DNA of 64,000 nt from an uncultured Paenibacillaceae bacterium (GCA_946478845.1 CAMLDI010000012.1:1-64000), one strand, 5' to 3'. Counted from the stretch's first letter, positions 42,896-52,918 are shown. Made by a program: numbers and translations. Notes: generated by a model from the letters alone, not told the origin.

Positions 42896-43810
42896 TTAAT
42901 TCATTGAATGAAAACTAAGGGCTAATTTGGCCCCAATCCGTGCATTATTTTTTACTAATTCTATGTTTGATACTAAACTTTTTCCGCCTGTTAATTCTTT
43001 TATTTTTCCTAATAAAAAGGGAGTAACATCTTTCCCCTTGATGTTATTCTCATCTGCCTGCCTTAATGCTGTCTCAATAACTTCTGTAATCGTTTTTTCA
43101 TCCATCCCATGTTCTTCAGGAATTGGATTGGCAATCACCGCTCCGCCTTTAAGATTTAAATCCCATTTTGTTTTTAACGTAGCCGCAATGGTTTCCACAT
43201 CATCTGCACGGAAGTTAACTGAATAAGGACTTGTCCGCGTGTAAAATGCTGGCAGTACATTGGTTTGATACCCAATTACCGGCACTCCCTTTGTTTCAAG
43301 ATATTCCAGGGTTAATCCTAGATCTAAAATGGATTTAGCTCCAGCACAAATAACGGCTACATTGGTTTGGGCAAGTTCTTCTAAATCAGCGGAAACATCC
43401 ATTGACCTTTCCGCACCACGGTGAACGCCGCCGATTCCTCCTGTAACAAAAATAGGAATTCCCGCTAACTCCGCACAAATCATTGTTGCAGCAACGGTGG
43501 TCGCCCCTTTTTTCTTTGTGGCAATCAAATAAGCCAGGTCACGGCGGGATGCTTTTGCCACATCCGAACTTTTTCCAAACATTTCGAGCTCCTCATCAGA
43601 TAACCCAATTTTAATTTTTCCATCTATGATTGCAATCGTTGCCGGAACTGCTCCGTTGTCATGGATAATCTGCTCAACTTCCCGTGCTGTCTGAACGTTT
43701 TGCGGATAAGGCATTCCGTGAGATATAATCGTTGATTCTAGGGCTACAATCGGTTTTCCTTGTTCCTTAGCTAAACGTACTTCTTCTGATAAAGTGATAT
43801 ATTGTTGCAT
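42896..43810 (-). CDS. psuG: pseudouridine-5'-phosphate glycosidase
   Basis: 304 residues from ATG 43810, preceded by GGAGG; an in-frame ATG at 43936 would add 42 residues with no similarity. Family motifs: [17 protein letters not shown] at the N-terminus, [21 protein letters not shown] and [11 protein letters not shown], with the catalytic lysine region in [14 protein letters not shown]. It splits pseudouridine 5'-phosphate to uracil and ribose 5-phosphate. The usual partner kinase gene psuK is absent here. Confidence 0.93.
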   Translation of the reverse strand: MQQYITLSEEVRLAKEQGKPIVALESTIISHGMPYPQNVQTAREVEQIIHDNGAVPATIAIIDGKIKIGLSDEELEMFGKSSDVAKASRRDLAYLIATKKKGATTVAATMICAELAGIPIFVTGGIGGVHRGAERSMDVSADLEELAQTNVAVICAGAKSILDLGLTLEYLETKGVPVIGYQTNVLPAFYTRTSPYSVNFRADDVETIAATLKTKWDLNLKGGAVIANPIPEEHGMDEKTITEVIETALRQADENNIKGKDVTPFLLGKIKELTGGKSLVSNIELVKNNARIGAKLALSFHSMN

Positions 43811-43872
43811 TTTAAAATTCCTCCAGCACCTATTAAGTTGTACCAAAAATAAATCTCTACCATTTTTTCGGA

Positions 43873-44051
43873 TCAATGTGTGGAACTTTGTATAATCAAT
43901 GGCACCATATTTTCCTTGATCCATTCCCTTACACATCTACTGAGCATATTTGCAGATAGAGCATAAAGACGGACCGCTGCAGCAACGCTTCCTGTTTCCT
44001 TTGTTTCTTTGACAACCTGCTTTTTAAAATCAAATTAATACTTCTAGTCAT
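43873..44051 (-). mobile_element. remnant of an IS3-type transposase orfA
   Basis: Reading the minus strand from ATG 44051, after a one-base shift, gives FDFKKQVVKETKETGSVAA, then [16 protein letters not shown] and a stop. This is the N-terminal helix-turn-helix pattern of IS3/IS911 OrfA (FKxxVVKETxETGNVA...Y.ISPNTLxRWVRE). Only about 55 residues remain, with a frameshift near the start and no orfB, so it is a decayed fragment. Confidence 0.6.
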
Positions 44052-44175
44052 AAAAAATCCCCATTAATCAGTTACTAATAGTGTTATAGAAAATCACTCT
44101 TAGTATCCAACTTCTATAAGGGGCTAAATAGACATGGAGAATAAGCATGCTAGCCTATCAGGCATAGCCAAGCCA

Positions 44176-45633
44176 CTAAAAGTTTTCACTGGTTACTTTT
44201 TGCGAAAGGAAAAATTCGATACATGCTCCTCCTTCATTAGAATTAAAAGCTTTAATACTTCCACCGTTCATTTCAACCAGTTTTTTTACTATATACAAAC
44301 CAAGTCCGGAATTACCGCCTTTTGAAGAACGTGATTTGTCTCCCCTATAAAATTTATGAAATATATTTGATAAGTCCTGTAGACTAAACCCTTTTCCTGA
44401 ATCACATACGAGAATGCGAAGACTATCCTCTTTCCGATAAACTTCAATGGTTATATTTCCTCCATCAGGAGTGTAACCCATGCTGTTAATCACAATGTTA
44501 TCTAAAATACGCTCCAATTGAATTTGGTCTATAAAAAATAGACGTTGATCTTCCTGTTCATGATGTAAATTTACCTGTAAATTAATTTTTTTATCCCTAG
44601 CCAATATTTCATAACTTTTTTGTTTCTCTAACAAAAATGAAGGTAAGTCAAAGGGTTCTATATTACGTGCAGAGTCCATACTTTCAAGTTCAGCAGCATA
44701 AAGCATTTCTTTAACTAACTTAGAACCCTTATTTGTATTATCCTTTATAACATGCAAATATTTTATAAGTCTTTCTTTATTTTCATAATGTCCTTCAAGA
44801 AGAAATTCAACATATCCATTTATAATAGAAAGAGGAGTTTTCAAGTCATGAGCCAACGCCTCAACCATTTCATTTCTTTCCCGTTCTATTCTCCATTGGG
44901 CTAGCAATGATTTTTTTAACTCCTCTTTCATTTCATTAAAAGCCTCACAGAGTATACCAAGTTCGTTATCCGAAGAATATTCTATTTTAAAATCAAGGTC
45001 TTTCTCTTTTACCTTTTTCGATGCCTGAATTAGCATATTAACAGGTTTACGTATATTACCAGTAAATTTTCTTGAAAACAGTAATGTGAAAACAGTGATA
45101 TAAATAAATGGAGAAAAGAAAACTACAATAAATAATGGAATAATCCATATTTTATCCAATGTATTTACAAAGTTCATTTTTAGTATATAGGATAGAGAAA
45201 GGGCTCCAACTATTTTACCCTGGGGATCTATCAAAGGAATGATTCTTATATAGTCACCATTTCTTCCAATATTTGTATTTAATTTATTGTATAGATCTTC
45301 TTTCCCATTAATAACCCTTTTGCTATCTGTCCCGTATACCTTTTGGCCATTTTCATCTATAACCTGATATTTGATTCCATCTAAAGGTATAACTTTTTCG
45401 AGAGATTGTTTTTCAATCTTATTTAAAATAATACTCCCTCTTTTTCTGACATAAGATTCAATATCAGGCACTTTTTTTTCATAATAGTTTGCTGGGTATA
45501 CCTTTTTGTTATCCAACATTTGAAAAGTTTTAAAACCAACAAAATAGGTGAGAAGGGTGGCTATAAGACTCAAAAGGAGGATGAGGATAAAAGTAATTAT
45601 AAATTGTATTTTTAATGGTTTTTTTTCTAGCAT
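44176..45633 (-). CDS. sensor histidine kinase of a lantibiotic-type two-component system
   Basis: 485 residues: two membrane segments (about residues 10-35 and 165-195) flanking a 130-residue extracellular domain, a HAMP region, the HisKA dimerisation helix with the phospho-acceptor in ALAHDLKTPLSI, and HATPase boxes N (ILDNIVINSMG), G1 (VCDSGKGFS) and G2 (GNSGLGLYIVKKL). It directly follows the response regulator gene. With the ABC transporter genes upstream it resembles peptide-sensing systems such as CprK of Clostridioides. The ligand is inferred. Confidence 0.9.
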   Translation of the reverse strand: MLEKKPLKIQFIITFILILLLSLIATLLTYFVGFKTFQMLDNKKVYPANYYEKKVPDIESYVRKRGSIILNKIEKQSLEKVIPLDGIKYQVIDENGQKVYGTDSKRVINGKEDLYNKLNTNIGRNGDYIRIIPLIDPQGKIVGALSLSYILKMNFVNTLDKIWIIPLFIVVFFSPFIYITVFTLLFSRKFTGNIRKPVNMLIQASKKVKEKDLDFKIEYSSDNELGILCEAFNEMKEELKKSLLAQWRIERERNEMVEALAHDLKTPLSIINGYVEFLLEGHYENKERLIKYLHVIKDNTNKGSKLVKEMLYAAELESMDSARNIEPFDLPSFLLEKQKSYEILARDKKINLQVNLHHEQEDQRLFFIDQIQLERILDNIVINSMGYTPDGGNITIEVYRKEDSLRILVCDSGKGFSLQDLSNIFHKFYRGDKSRSSKGGNSGLGLYIVKKLVEMNGGSIKAFNSNEGGACIEFFLSQKVTSENF

Positions 45634-46329
45634 TTATCGCTGTCCCCCTATGCGGTAACCAATCCCCCAAACCGTAGAAATGTACTGGTTCCTTGAATCC
45701 ATTTCACTTAACTTTGCTCTTATTTTTTTTATATGCTCTGTTACCGTAGAAGAATCACCTTCTGCATCATAACCCCAAATGACTTCATAAATTTGTTCTC
45801 TGGAAAAAACTTGACCGGGATGCAATACAAGCAGTTCAATAATATCGAATTCTCGCTTAGTTAATGTTACAGGGATATTATTAATGTGCACCTGCCTTAA
45901 TTTTAAATCTACTATAAGATTTTTTATATGAAGCAATGCTCTTTTTCCTGTTTCATTAAGAAAAATAGCCCTTTGTTCCCGCCTTAAGTGGGTATCAATT
46001 CTTACCATGAGTTCTTTGAGGCTAAAGGGCTTCACGACATAGTCATCCCCACCAAGGGCAAGCCCTTTAATTTTGTCTGTCTCGGATTGTTTTGCACTTA
46101 AGAATAGGATAGGACAAAGGACGATATTCCGTATTTTTTGGCAAACATCATATCCATCTATTCCTGGCATCATAATATCAAGTAAAATAAGATCTGGTTC
46201 ATTTTTAGCTTTTTCAATACCTTGATCCCCATCATATGCTATAGAAACCAGATGACCTCTACTCTCTAAGGCATCTTTCAGAAGAGAAACAAGATCTACT
46301 TCATCATCTATTATTAAAATTCTGCTCAT
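45634..46329 (-). CDS. OmpR-family response regulator
   Basis: 231 residues from ATG 46329 (AAAGGAAG ten bases upstream); an ATG at 46353 overlapping the upstream stop is the alternative. Receiver domain: acidic pocket LIIDDEVDLV, phospho-Asp in LILLDIMMPGIDGY, and the conserved Lys in LGGDDYVVKPF. The C-terminal winged helix has LTKREFDIIELL and SREQIYEVIWGYD. It likely activates the adjacent ABC transporter genes. Confidence 0.92.
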   Translation of the reverse strand: MSRILIIDDEVDLVSLLKDALESRGHLVSIAYDGDQGIEKAKNEPDLILLDIMMPGIDGYDVCQKIRNIVLCPILFLSAKQSETDKIKGLALGGDDYVVKPFSLKELMVRIDTHLRREQRAIFLNETGKRALLHIKNLIVDLKLRQVHINNIPVTLTKREFDIIELLVLHPGQVFSREQIYEVIWGYDAEGDSSTVTEHIKKIRAKLSEMDSRNQYISTVWGIGYRIGGQR

Positions 46330-46349
46330 AAGATTCAATCTTCCTTTCA

Positions 46350-47093
46350 TCAATCATATACTTTTCGCCCCTCCCATCTTTTAAACCACAAAACCCCTCC
46401 AACTAACATAATTACTAAAAATGGGATAATAGAGAAGAGTGCTATTAATATTTCATGGATAGAATAAGTTGATGAAATAATTACAGGAATTTTTGCTAAC
46501 CTTACGGGCCATGCCCATGGCACATAGGGCCATATGGTGTCCCCAAGACTTGTTGACATTAGGCTAGCAATCAAAATACCTCCTCCTCCAAAAGCAATAG
46601 ATGCTCCCATCCCCCAGGCAAAACTAATCCATAGATGAAAAGCCAAAAGTGGAATCGTACTCATTGCAGCTATGAAGGCTGATGATATAAGTATAGTTAA
46701 GGAAATTGGAACATGTATTAGACCTAACCCAATTATTAGTAGTACGATTGATAGAAATGTACTACCTACAGTTAGTAAAATTAACATAATAAATTTCCCA
46801 AGGTATAGTTTTGTCCGTTTCCATTTAGATATGAGAAGGCCATTAAAATTTCCTGCCATTTCCTCTTGATGAATCATTAACCCTGTAAGTAGCCCAGCAG
46901 CCATCGGTAAGACGAGTGCTGCCCATATTTCAACAAATGCTTGAAATAATATAATGTGTGTATTCTGTGTCAAAGTTCTCAAAGAAAAATACCAGACAAG
47001 AAGGCCAGAAAATACAATAGGAATTAAAAACGAAAACAACCTTACTGGTGTCCGTTTTGTTTTCATCCATTCAGTATATAGTATTTCTATCAT
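46350..47093 (-). CDS. lantibiotic-immunity-type ABC permease (MutG/EpiG-like)
   Basis: 247 residues, six membrane segments, ABC-2 type. The PWAWPVRLAKIP segment before the last helices is typical of the two permeases of lantibiotic protection transporters. Its ATG overlaps the stop of the first permease gene (ATGA). Works with the other permease and the ATPase to expel cationic peptides from the membrane. Confidence 0.85.
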   Translation of the reverse strand: MIEILYTEWMKTKRTPVRLFSFLIPIVFSGLLVWYFSLRTLTQNTHIILFQAFVEIWAALVLPMAAGLLTGLMIHQEEMAGNFNGLLISKWKRTKLYLGKFIMLILLTVGSTFLSIVLLIIGLGLIHVPISLTILISSAFIAAMSTIPLLAFHLWISFAWGMGASIAFGGGGILIASLMSTSLGDTIWPYVPWAWPVRLAKIPVIISSTYSIHEILIALFSIIPFLVIMLVGGVLWFKRWEGRKVYD

Positions 47094-47848
47094 CCCATTT
47101 TCCTCCTAGAAAACCAACCAGCTGTAAATAAAGTAAAGACCAGAAAAGCTCCTAGGGATATGACTATACCCATCATAATTACTCCAGGATCCAATAGGGG
47201 ATTACCTGCTTCTAACAAAGTTCCATTTGGATGTACACCTATTAATGGACACATCAACCTTGTTGGCCAACTCCAGGGTACATATATCCAGTATGGTTTC
47301 ACTGCAGTAACCACCCCACCAACCATTCCAAAAAACCCTATTATTAAACTGGCCAGAGTACCTTTCCATGTGGCTACCCATAACTGTATAGGGATAATAG
47401 CAAGGGATGTAAGCCAAAGGACAAATCCCCCAACAAAAATTTTGGACCAGGGAATTAGTCCCCCTGCTGTAATCCACCCCGAAACAATGACTGCTACCAT
47501 TAATACCACCGTGGCAAAAAAAGTGTAGATAGCCATTACCATCACTTTTCCTATCCATAGTAAAATAGGGGAAGTATCATGGGATCTTAGCCCTCTATAA
47601 TTTCCTGCCTTTCTTTCCTGTAATGCAACAAGGGCAGCAAACAATGCGATTCCAATAGGAATAAATAACACAGGCCACCAATTAAAAATTTGATTAATTA
47701 GTAACTGCCATGGCTTTAAATAATTATCAGGCATCAATAACCTTTGAGGTAATGCTATGATTATAAAAAATAATGGGACAAGTAAGATAAGTCGTCTCAT
47801 AATTGTTTTTTTATATTTAAGAAACTCCGATTGAATAATGGGAATCAT
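47090..47848 (-). CDS. lantibiotic-immunity-type ABC permease (MutE/EpiE-like)
   Basis: 252 residues, six membrane segments. Contains the paralogous PWSWPTRLMCPL segment, matching the partner permease, and ALVALQERKAGNYRGL. Its ATG overlaps the ATPase gene stop (ATGA). Together the ATPase and two permeases form an F-E-G-type immunity module. Confidence 0.85.
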   Translation of the reverse strand: MIPIIQSEFLKYKKTIMRRLILLVPLFFIIIALPQRLLMPDNYLKPWQLLINQIFNWWPVLFIPIGIALFAALVALQERKAGNYRGLRSHDTSPILLWIGKVMVMAIYTFFATVVLMVAVIVSGWITAGGLIPWSKIFVGGFVLWLTSLAIIPIQLWVATWKGTLASLIIGFFGMVGGVVTAVKPYWIYVPWSWPTRLMCPLIGVHPNGTLLEAGNPLLDPGVIMMGIVISLGAFLVFTLFTAGWFSRRKMG

Positions 47849-48543
47849 TTTTTTGCCCCCTTTACCACTTTCATAAAAAGTTCCTCAAGGTTATCATCAG
47901 GTCTGATTTCCCCCTGATACTTTAATTCTCCCTGACTGATAATTCCAACATGATCTACAATCTGGGAAACTTCTGTTAAGATATGGCTTGACAGAAGAAC
48001 TGTAATCCCTTGATGAGGAAATGAACGTATTAGTTCCCGTAATTCCTGAATTCCGATAGGGTCCAGTCCATTTGTTGGCTCATCCAGGATTAATAGTTCA
48101 GGATGATTCAATAGAGCAATCGCTATTCCTAGTCTCTGCTTCATCCCCATGGAAAATTGTGAGGCAAGTTTTTTCCCTGTATTTTTTAGATCAACTGTTT
48201 CTAGTACCTCATCAATCCGTTCTTTTGATACCCCCATTAGTTTTGCATGGATAGATAGATTTTCTACAGCCGTAAGATTTCCATATAAAGCAGGTGACTC
48301 TATCAGTGCACCAATTCTTCCAAGATGATGACGTCTCCACCTTTCACCAAAAACAATAATTTCACCCTCACTGGGATGGAGTAACCCTGTTATTATTTTT
48401 AAAAGGGTCGATTTTCCTGCACCATTTGGTCCCAGAAGACCATATAAGGAACCCTTTGGGATTTGCAAGGAAACATTATTTACCGCAAGTTGCTTATTAA
48501 AAAGTTTCTTAACCCCTCTTGTTTCAAGGATTAATTTGGACAT
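47845..48543 (-). CDS. lantibiotic-immunity-type ABC transporter ATPase (MutF/EpiF-like)
   Basis: 232 residues from ATG 48543 (AAAGG nine bases upstream; ATG 48552 also in frame). Walker A GPNGAGKSTLLK, signature FSMGMKQRLGIA, Walker B LLILDEPTNGLDP and the switch SSHILTEV. First gene of the ATPase-permease-permease-regulator-kinase operon. No lantibiotic precursor or modification genes are nearby, so resistance to peptides made by others is more likely than self-immunity. Confidence 0.9.
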   Translation of the reverse strand: MSKLILETRGVKKLFNKQLAVNNVSLQIPKGSLYGLLGPNGAGKSTLLKIITGLLHPSEGEIIVFGERWRRHHLGRIGALIESPALYGNLTAVENLSIHAKLMGVSKERIDEVLETVDLKNTGKKLASQFSMGMKQRLGIAIALLNHPELLILDEPTNGLDPIGIQELRELIRSFPHQGITVLLSSHILTEVSQIVDHVGIISQGELKYQGEIRPDDNLEELFMKVVKGAKK

Positions 48544-48630
48544 CTTCTTCATCCTTTCTTTTTAATTATTAATTTTCTTTTCAATTAATAATTTAGCAAG
48601 AAAAAATAAAGGATTTATAAAGACAGAAGC

Positions 48631-48690
48631 AAAAAAAGCTACCTTAAAATTCGGTTATTTACCAATCTTTAAAGGTAGCTTACTCTTTTT
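48631..48690. terminator. Rho-independent terminator of the helicase gene
   Basis: Perfect 10-bp stem AAGCTACCTT / AAGGTAGCTT with a 26-base loop and T runs on both sides (seven T on the minus strand), 19 bases past the helicase stop. Confidence 0.8.
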
Positions 48691-48699
48691 TTGTTATAC

Positions 48700-51600
48700 T
48701 TATAAAATATTCTTATTAGCTTTTGGTACAAGGTAAGAGGGAATTTCCTCTTTAAGTCTCCAGATAAAACTCATCGGTTTATTCCCCGAGTGACTAACAT
48801 ACTCGCAGGTCCCGAGAAAGACAAAGGGGGCTGTATACCCATTTTCACTTTTATACTCACGCACAAACAAAGCAATTTTGTTGCCAGTTTTTTTATGGTT
48901 TAGATATCTTCTTGCTGTTTCACTTCCTACTGATACCTTGCTCTGGGTTTGCCAGTGAAATAACCGTTCATTAATGGCATAATCTTCATACAGTGTGGAT
49001 GGAGAAAAATCCTTTTCAGATTTATTTAAAGTAATAAAGAAAACATCCAGTTTTTTATCTTTAAAATATTTCACCCCTTCACGAAAGGAAGGGCTACTCT
49101 CTGCATTAAAATAACCGAGAGCGGAAAGAACCTGTGCCGTTGAATACTTACTATGTACCCTTAATGGACAAGGGAAAGAAAGGGCAGGTTCAAATTCCAG
49201 TGTCTCAATGGCCTCATACTGATAACGTAGAATCGATAATATCTCATTTTTGAAATGGACATTTTTAATAATCTTCTTAACGCCTTCTGTAATAGAAGAG
49301 AATCCCTCTTTTTCAGGATGGGACTTATAGAAGGTATAGTAAAACATAGCTAACATGAGTTGTTCTTCTTCATTATTTATGGTTGTTGAACCTTCCATAT
49401 AAGCAAGCAAAAATCTTAAAAACGTATTGGAGTTCAAATGAAATAAATTAGGTAATTTTTTTGTGATAAAGGATTCATCTTCATTATTAAAATCCTCCTT
49501 TAACCCTGCCTCCACCAGTAATCGGGTAAAACTTCGATTACGGTTCTGTCCATAGAAATCATATAACGACAGGTGATAATGATTTAAAAAGTTTTTCAAT
49601 GTAAGTTCTAAACCTGTATCTTGTTGAAAGTATTTCAGTTTTGTGATGAGGTTCGCCCGGGTATTCGTAGAATCCTTGATGTTCAGCAATACATACTCTT
49701 GTGCCTGTTTCTCTAACTGAATGAAACAACCTTTTGGCAAATTGAAAAAACCATTTTCTACATAATGGCGTACAGAATGCTTTGTTTTTCCCAGTAAAGT
49801 ACGAAACTTCTCTTCGAAATTGTAGTTTTTATGGGCCTGTCCAATAAAATCCAAAACCGTTAAACATTCTTTCCCTTCAGAAAGGCGCAATCCCCTTCCT
49901 AACTGTTGCAAAAACACCGTCAAACTTTCTGTGGGACGCAAGAATAGAATGGTGTTTACTTCGGGAATATCGATCCCTTCATTATATAGATCCACTACAA
50001 AGATAAAGGTAATTTCTCCATTCACTAACTGTTCCTGTGCCTGTCCCCTGACAGCAGAACTCACATCCCCATACAAAGCAACAGAAGGGATCCCCACTTT
50101 ATTGAAATAATCAGCCATATAGATGGCATGTTCAACAGACACGCAAAAACCTAATCCCTTCACCTGATTAATATCTGTCACATACCTATAGATACTATTT
50201 ACAATTTGACTGCTTCTTTTGTCACTAGCAATATAAACATTTTCTAACTCTTTAATGTTATAGCCCTTCCGACTCCATTTCAACTTAGACAAATCCTCTG
50301 TATCAGTCACGCAGAAATATTGGAATGGGGATAACAATTTACGATTAATCGCCTCTGTTAATCGCATTTCCGAAGCGATGGAATGGTCAAAATAACAAAA
50401 AATATCCTGTCCATCTTTCCGCTCAGGAGTGGCAGTTAAACCGAGAAGAATTTTTGGCCTATAATGACTGAGTAATTTTTGATAAGAATTAGCTGCCGCA
50501 TGATGAAACTCATCTACGATAATATAATCGTAAAAATCAGGGGTTGTTTTCTCAAACAAACTCTTGCTGTTAAAGCTTTGAATACTCACAAATAAATGAT
50601 CCAAATCATTGGGAAAATGGTTTCCTACCAATAATTCACCGAAGTTAGCATCTTTTAAAATTGCACGAAAGGTATTTAAGCTCTGCTTCAAGATTTCTTC
50701 ACGATGGGCTACAAAAAGAAGGCGATGGGTGTGTCTATTATTTTGTTTAAACCGTTTATAATCAAAGGCGGAGATGACAGTTTTACCAACCCCGGTAGCA
50801 GCAACTACGAGATTTTTCATCCGTCCAAAAATCTCCCGCTCCACTTGCAACTTTTCTAAAATTTCTTTTTGATAAAAGTAAGGCTGGATATCCAACACAA
50901 AGTTCATTTCATTGATTAATTGATTTTTGTCCTTGGATAAAGCCACTCGTAACCGTTTTTGGTCCTCTTCTTCTTCCCTGTTGAATGACATAAACTCACT
51001 GTCATTCCAATAGCTTTCAAAGGTAGCTTCAAATTTTCTAATAATATCAAAAGAATCCTTTTCAGTAACTTTGATATTCCATTCTAAACCTGAGGTCAAT
51101 GCAGGATTTGACAGATTAGAAGAACCGATATAAGCGGTACTAAAACCTGTTTCCCTTTTAAATAAGTACGCTTTGGCATGAAGGCGGGTACGATCAACAT
51201 CAAAAGAAATTTTTATTTCTGTATTCTTTAGCTGGCTTAATTCCATGATTGCCTTAAAATCTGTGGCTTCCATATAGGAAGTGGTAATCACTCTCAATTT
51301 TCCATCTCTTTGTTCTGTAAATGTTTTTAACTCTTCTATAATGCAGCGCAAACCGCTCCACTTAATAAAAGAAACCAGCATATCAATGGAATCAGCAGAT
51401 AAAATCTCCCGCTTTAATTCCCCTAACATATTTGGCTCGTAATTAGAACCAGTAAACAAGGAGCTTTGAGAAATGGGAGTAATGGGCCGAATGACCTCAC
51501 TTTTTTTGATACTCTTTATGGTATTTATTTTAGAATAAAGAGAAGTTAATATTTCTCCTTCTTCAGCAATTTTCAAGGATTGGAATTCTCGATCATCCAG

Positions 51601-51861
51601 TTTCTCACTTAGAGTAATAATAATATCATTACAGGTTTGAATTTGATTGATTAAGGCCAGATGATCATCGGATTGGTTATCTCGTACATACTTTAAAGCT
51701 CGTCTTGTTACAGTAGAAATATAAGAAGATAAAACTTTCCTGGCTTCTTCCACATCTAGTGTTTCTTTCCCAATCTCATAGGAATCCAGCTTTAAGCCAA
51801 GAAGTTCATTTTTCAATTTTTGATTGATGATTTCTTCGTAAATTCCTTCGTTTAGTGGCAT
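48700..51861 (-). CDS. PLD-nuclease/SF2 helicase/DUF3427 protein, probable defence function
   Basis: 1,053 residues from ATG 51861 (GAGGT nine bases upstream); a TTG ten codons earlier also fits. Order: an N-terminal helical region, a phospholipase-D-like domain with RLHAKAYLFKRETG and YIGSSNL (HKD-type), an SF2 helicase with Walker A AATGVGKTVIS, DEFHH, GLTATPERKDG and motif VI QLGRGLRLSEGK, and a C-terminal DUF3427 domain. Such fusions look like restriction-type proteins and are common in defence islands, though no activity has been shown that I can cite. A Fic remnant and an 11-bp tandem repeat lie upstream. Confidence 0.88.
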   Translation of the reverse strand: MPLNEGIYEEIINQKLKNELLGLKLDSYEIGKETLDVEEARKVLSSYISTVTRRALKYVRDNQSDDHLALINQIQTCNDIIITLSEKLDDREFQSLKIAEEGEILTSLYSKINTIKSIKKSEVIRPITPISQSSLFTGSNYEPNMLGELKREILSADSIDMLVSFIKWSGLRCIIEELKTFTEQRDGKLRVITTSYMEATDFKAIMELSQLKNTEIKISFDVDRTRLHAKAYLFKRETGFSTAYIGSSNLSNPALTSGLEWNIKVTEKDSFDIIRKFEATFESYWNDSEFMSFNREEEEDQKRLRVALSKDKNQLINEMNFVLDIQPYFYQKEILEKLQVEREIFGRMKNLVVAATGVGKTVISAFDYKRFKQNNRHTHRLLFVAHREEILKQSLNTFRAILKDANFGELLVGNHFPNDLDHLFVSIQSFNSKSLFEKTTPDFYDYIIVDEFHHAAANSYQKLLSHYRPKILLGLTATPERKDGQDIFCYFDHSIASEMRLTEAINRKLLSPFQYFCVTDTEDLSKLKWSRKGYNIKELENVYIASDKRSSQIVNSIYRYVTDINQVKGLGFCVSVEHAIYMADYFNKVGIPSVALYGDVSSAVRGQAQEQLVNGEITFIFVVDLYNEGIDIPEVNTILFLRPTESLTVFLQQLGRGLRLSEGKECLTVLDFIGQAHKNYNFEEKFRTLLGKTKHSVRHYVENGFFNLPKGCFIQLEKQAQEYVLLNIKDSTNTRANLITKLKYFQQDTGLELTLKNFLNHYHLSLYDFYGQNRNRSFTRLLVEAGLKEDFNNEDESFITKKLPNLFHLNSNTFLRFLLAYMEGSTTINNEEEQLMLAMFYYTFYKSHPEKEGFSSITEGVKKIIKNVHFKNEILSILRYQYEAIETLEFEPALSFPCPLRVHSKYSTAQVLSALGYFNAESSPSFREGVKYFKDKKLDVFFITLNKSEKDFSPSTLYEDYAINERLFHWQTQSKVSVGSETARRYLNHKKTGNKIALFVREYKSENGYTAPFVFLGTCEYVSHSGNKPMSFIWRLKEEIPSYLVPKANKNIL

Positions 51862-51900
51862 AATGGGTACCTCAGATTGAGTATTTTTCAAGTTATTTCT

Positions 51901-51944
51901 ATTCGCTATTTATTCGCTATTTATTCGCTATTTATTCGCTATTT
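51901..51944. repeat. 11-bp tandem repeat, four copies
   Basis: ATTCGCTATTT repeated four times without a break, 40 bases upstream of the helicase start and inside its probable leader. Copies look identical. Confidence 0.95.
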
Positions 51945-51969
51945 AACACAGACAGTATTTTAGGCCACA

Positions 51970-52836
51970 TTAAGTATCCAAATAACCTAATTGTTCAAGT
52001 GTAACATCTATATACTTTTTCCCTATTTTGTATGATCGAATCCTTTTTTCTCCACTAGCTGGTTCGATTATTCCCTTTTCTATCCACTCAACTGCCCACA
52101 TTGTAACTGTACGTGTGTGAACATTAAATTCGGCTGCTATTTCTTTTGGGGCAATGGTTCCTGAACCACTTAATAATAATCGTAATAACTTCCTTTCCCT
52201 GGGCTCAAGTGATTTTATGATAGGGTCACTGTGCTCGTGATATTGACTTTTGGCGAGATTAGCAACACGATTAAAAGCTCGCTCCATGATATTAATAAAA
52301 TACTCAATCCAGGGAGCTAGATTATCTGGATTATCTCTCCCTTCATAATATAATGGTGGCAAATTCATTTGTATATTTTTATAGTAACCTTGTAAATCAG
52401 CAACATAATACATAAACAGCAAATAAAACTCCTGGTGGTGTTGGGCCTCGATATTCACTTTGAAGATTTCTTCTACCTGATCCTCTTACTTCTATAATAG
52501 AATGTAAACGTTTTATAAATTCTTCAGAAATGGCAACTTTCATTTTTTTGAAGTGGCCAAAAATGATAATGCTTCCCAATAATTTCTAACCTCTTGCTCA
52601 GCCTTAACTCCTTGACGATCTTTCCGTGTAAGTATGGCTTGTGAAACTTCAGCAAGATTTAATGGATTTCCCTCAATACGTGTTGAATAATGAGCCATTT
52701 TCATCTTTGCATCTTCACGTAGTTTTCTTTCAACATCAGATGATAACGGCAGCATATTAACTATTTCTTTTAATCTTTCAATGGACATTAAATTCTTCAC
52801 GATTGAATGATTATATAGAAACCGAGGATTAAACAT
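51970..52836 (-). pseudogene. Fic-family protein, frameshifted and lacking its catalytic core
   Basis: From ATG 52836 (GAAAGGTGG upstream) the first frame carries the Fic N-terminus with inhibitory motif STRIEGN in MAHYSTRIEGNPLNL. At the A7 run 52,543-52,549 the frame is lost; MKVAISEEFIKRLHS and RRNLQSEYRGPTPPGVLF continue in another frame. At about 52,420 it jumps to YVADLQGYYKNIQM and the C-terminal winged helix (APKEIAAEFNVHTRTVTMW) in the first frame again. The roughly 110-residue stretch that should contain HPFxxGNGR is absent, so AMP-transfer activity is lost. Confidence 0.85.
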
Positions 52837-52918
52837 ATAATCCACCTTTCTTAATAAATTCCTAAATATTAAAGTGGTGTTGCCTTAATCAGTATGTAAA
52901 TTATACCATAAATAACAA

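Noticed and set aside
47160..47558. Overlapping open frames on both strands within the immunity permease gene
   Set aside because: Other-frame shadows of a hydrophobic protein without ribosome sites.
44176..48543. Complete lantibiotic biosynthesis cluster
   Set aside because: No LanB/LanC/LanM-type genes, no precursor peptide and no LanT exporter on either side.
51901..51944. CRISPR-like repeat array
   Set aside because: The 11-bp units are contiguous, with no spacers.
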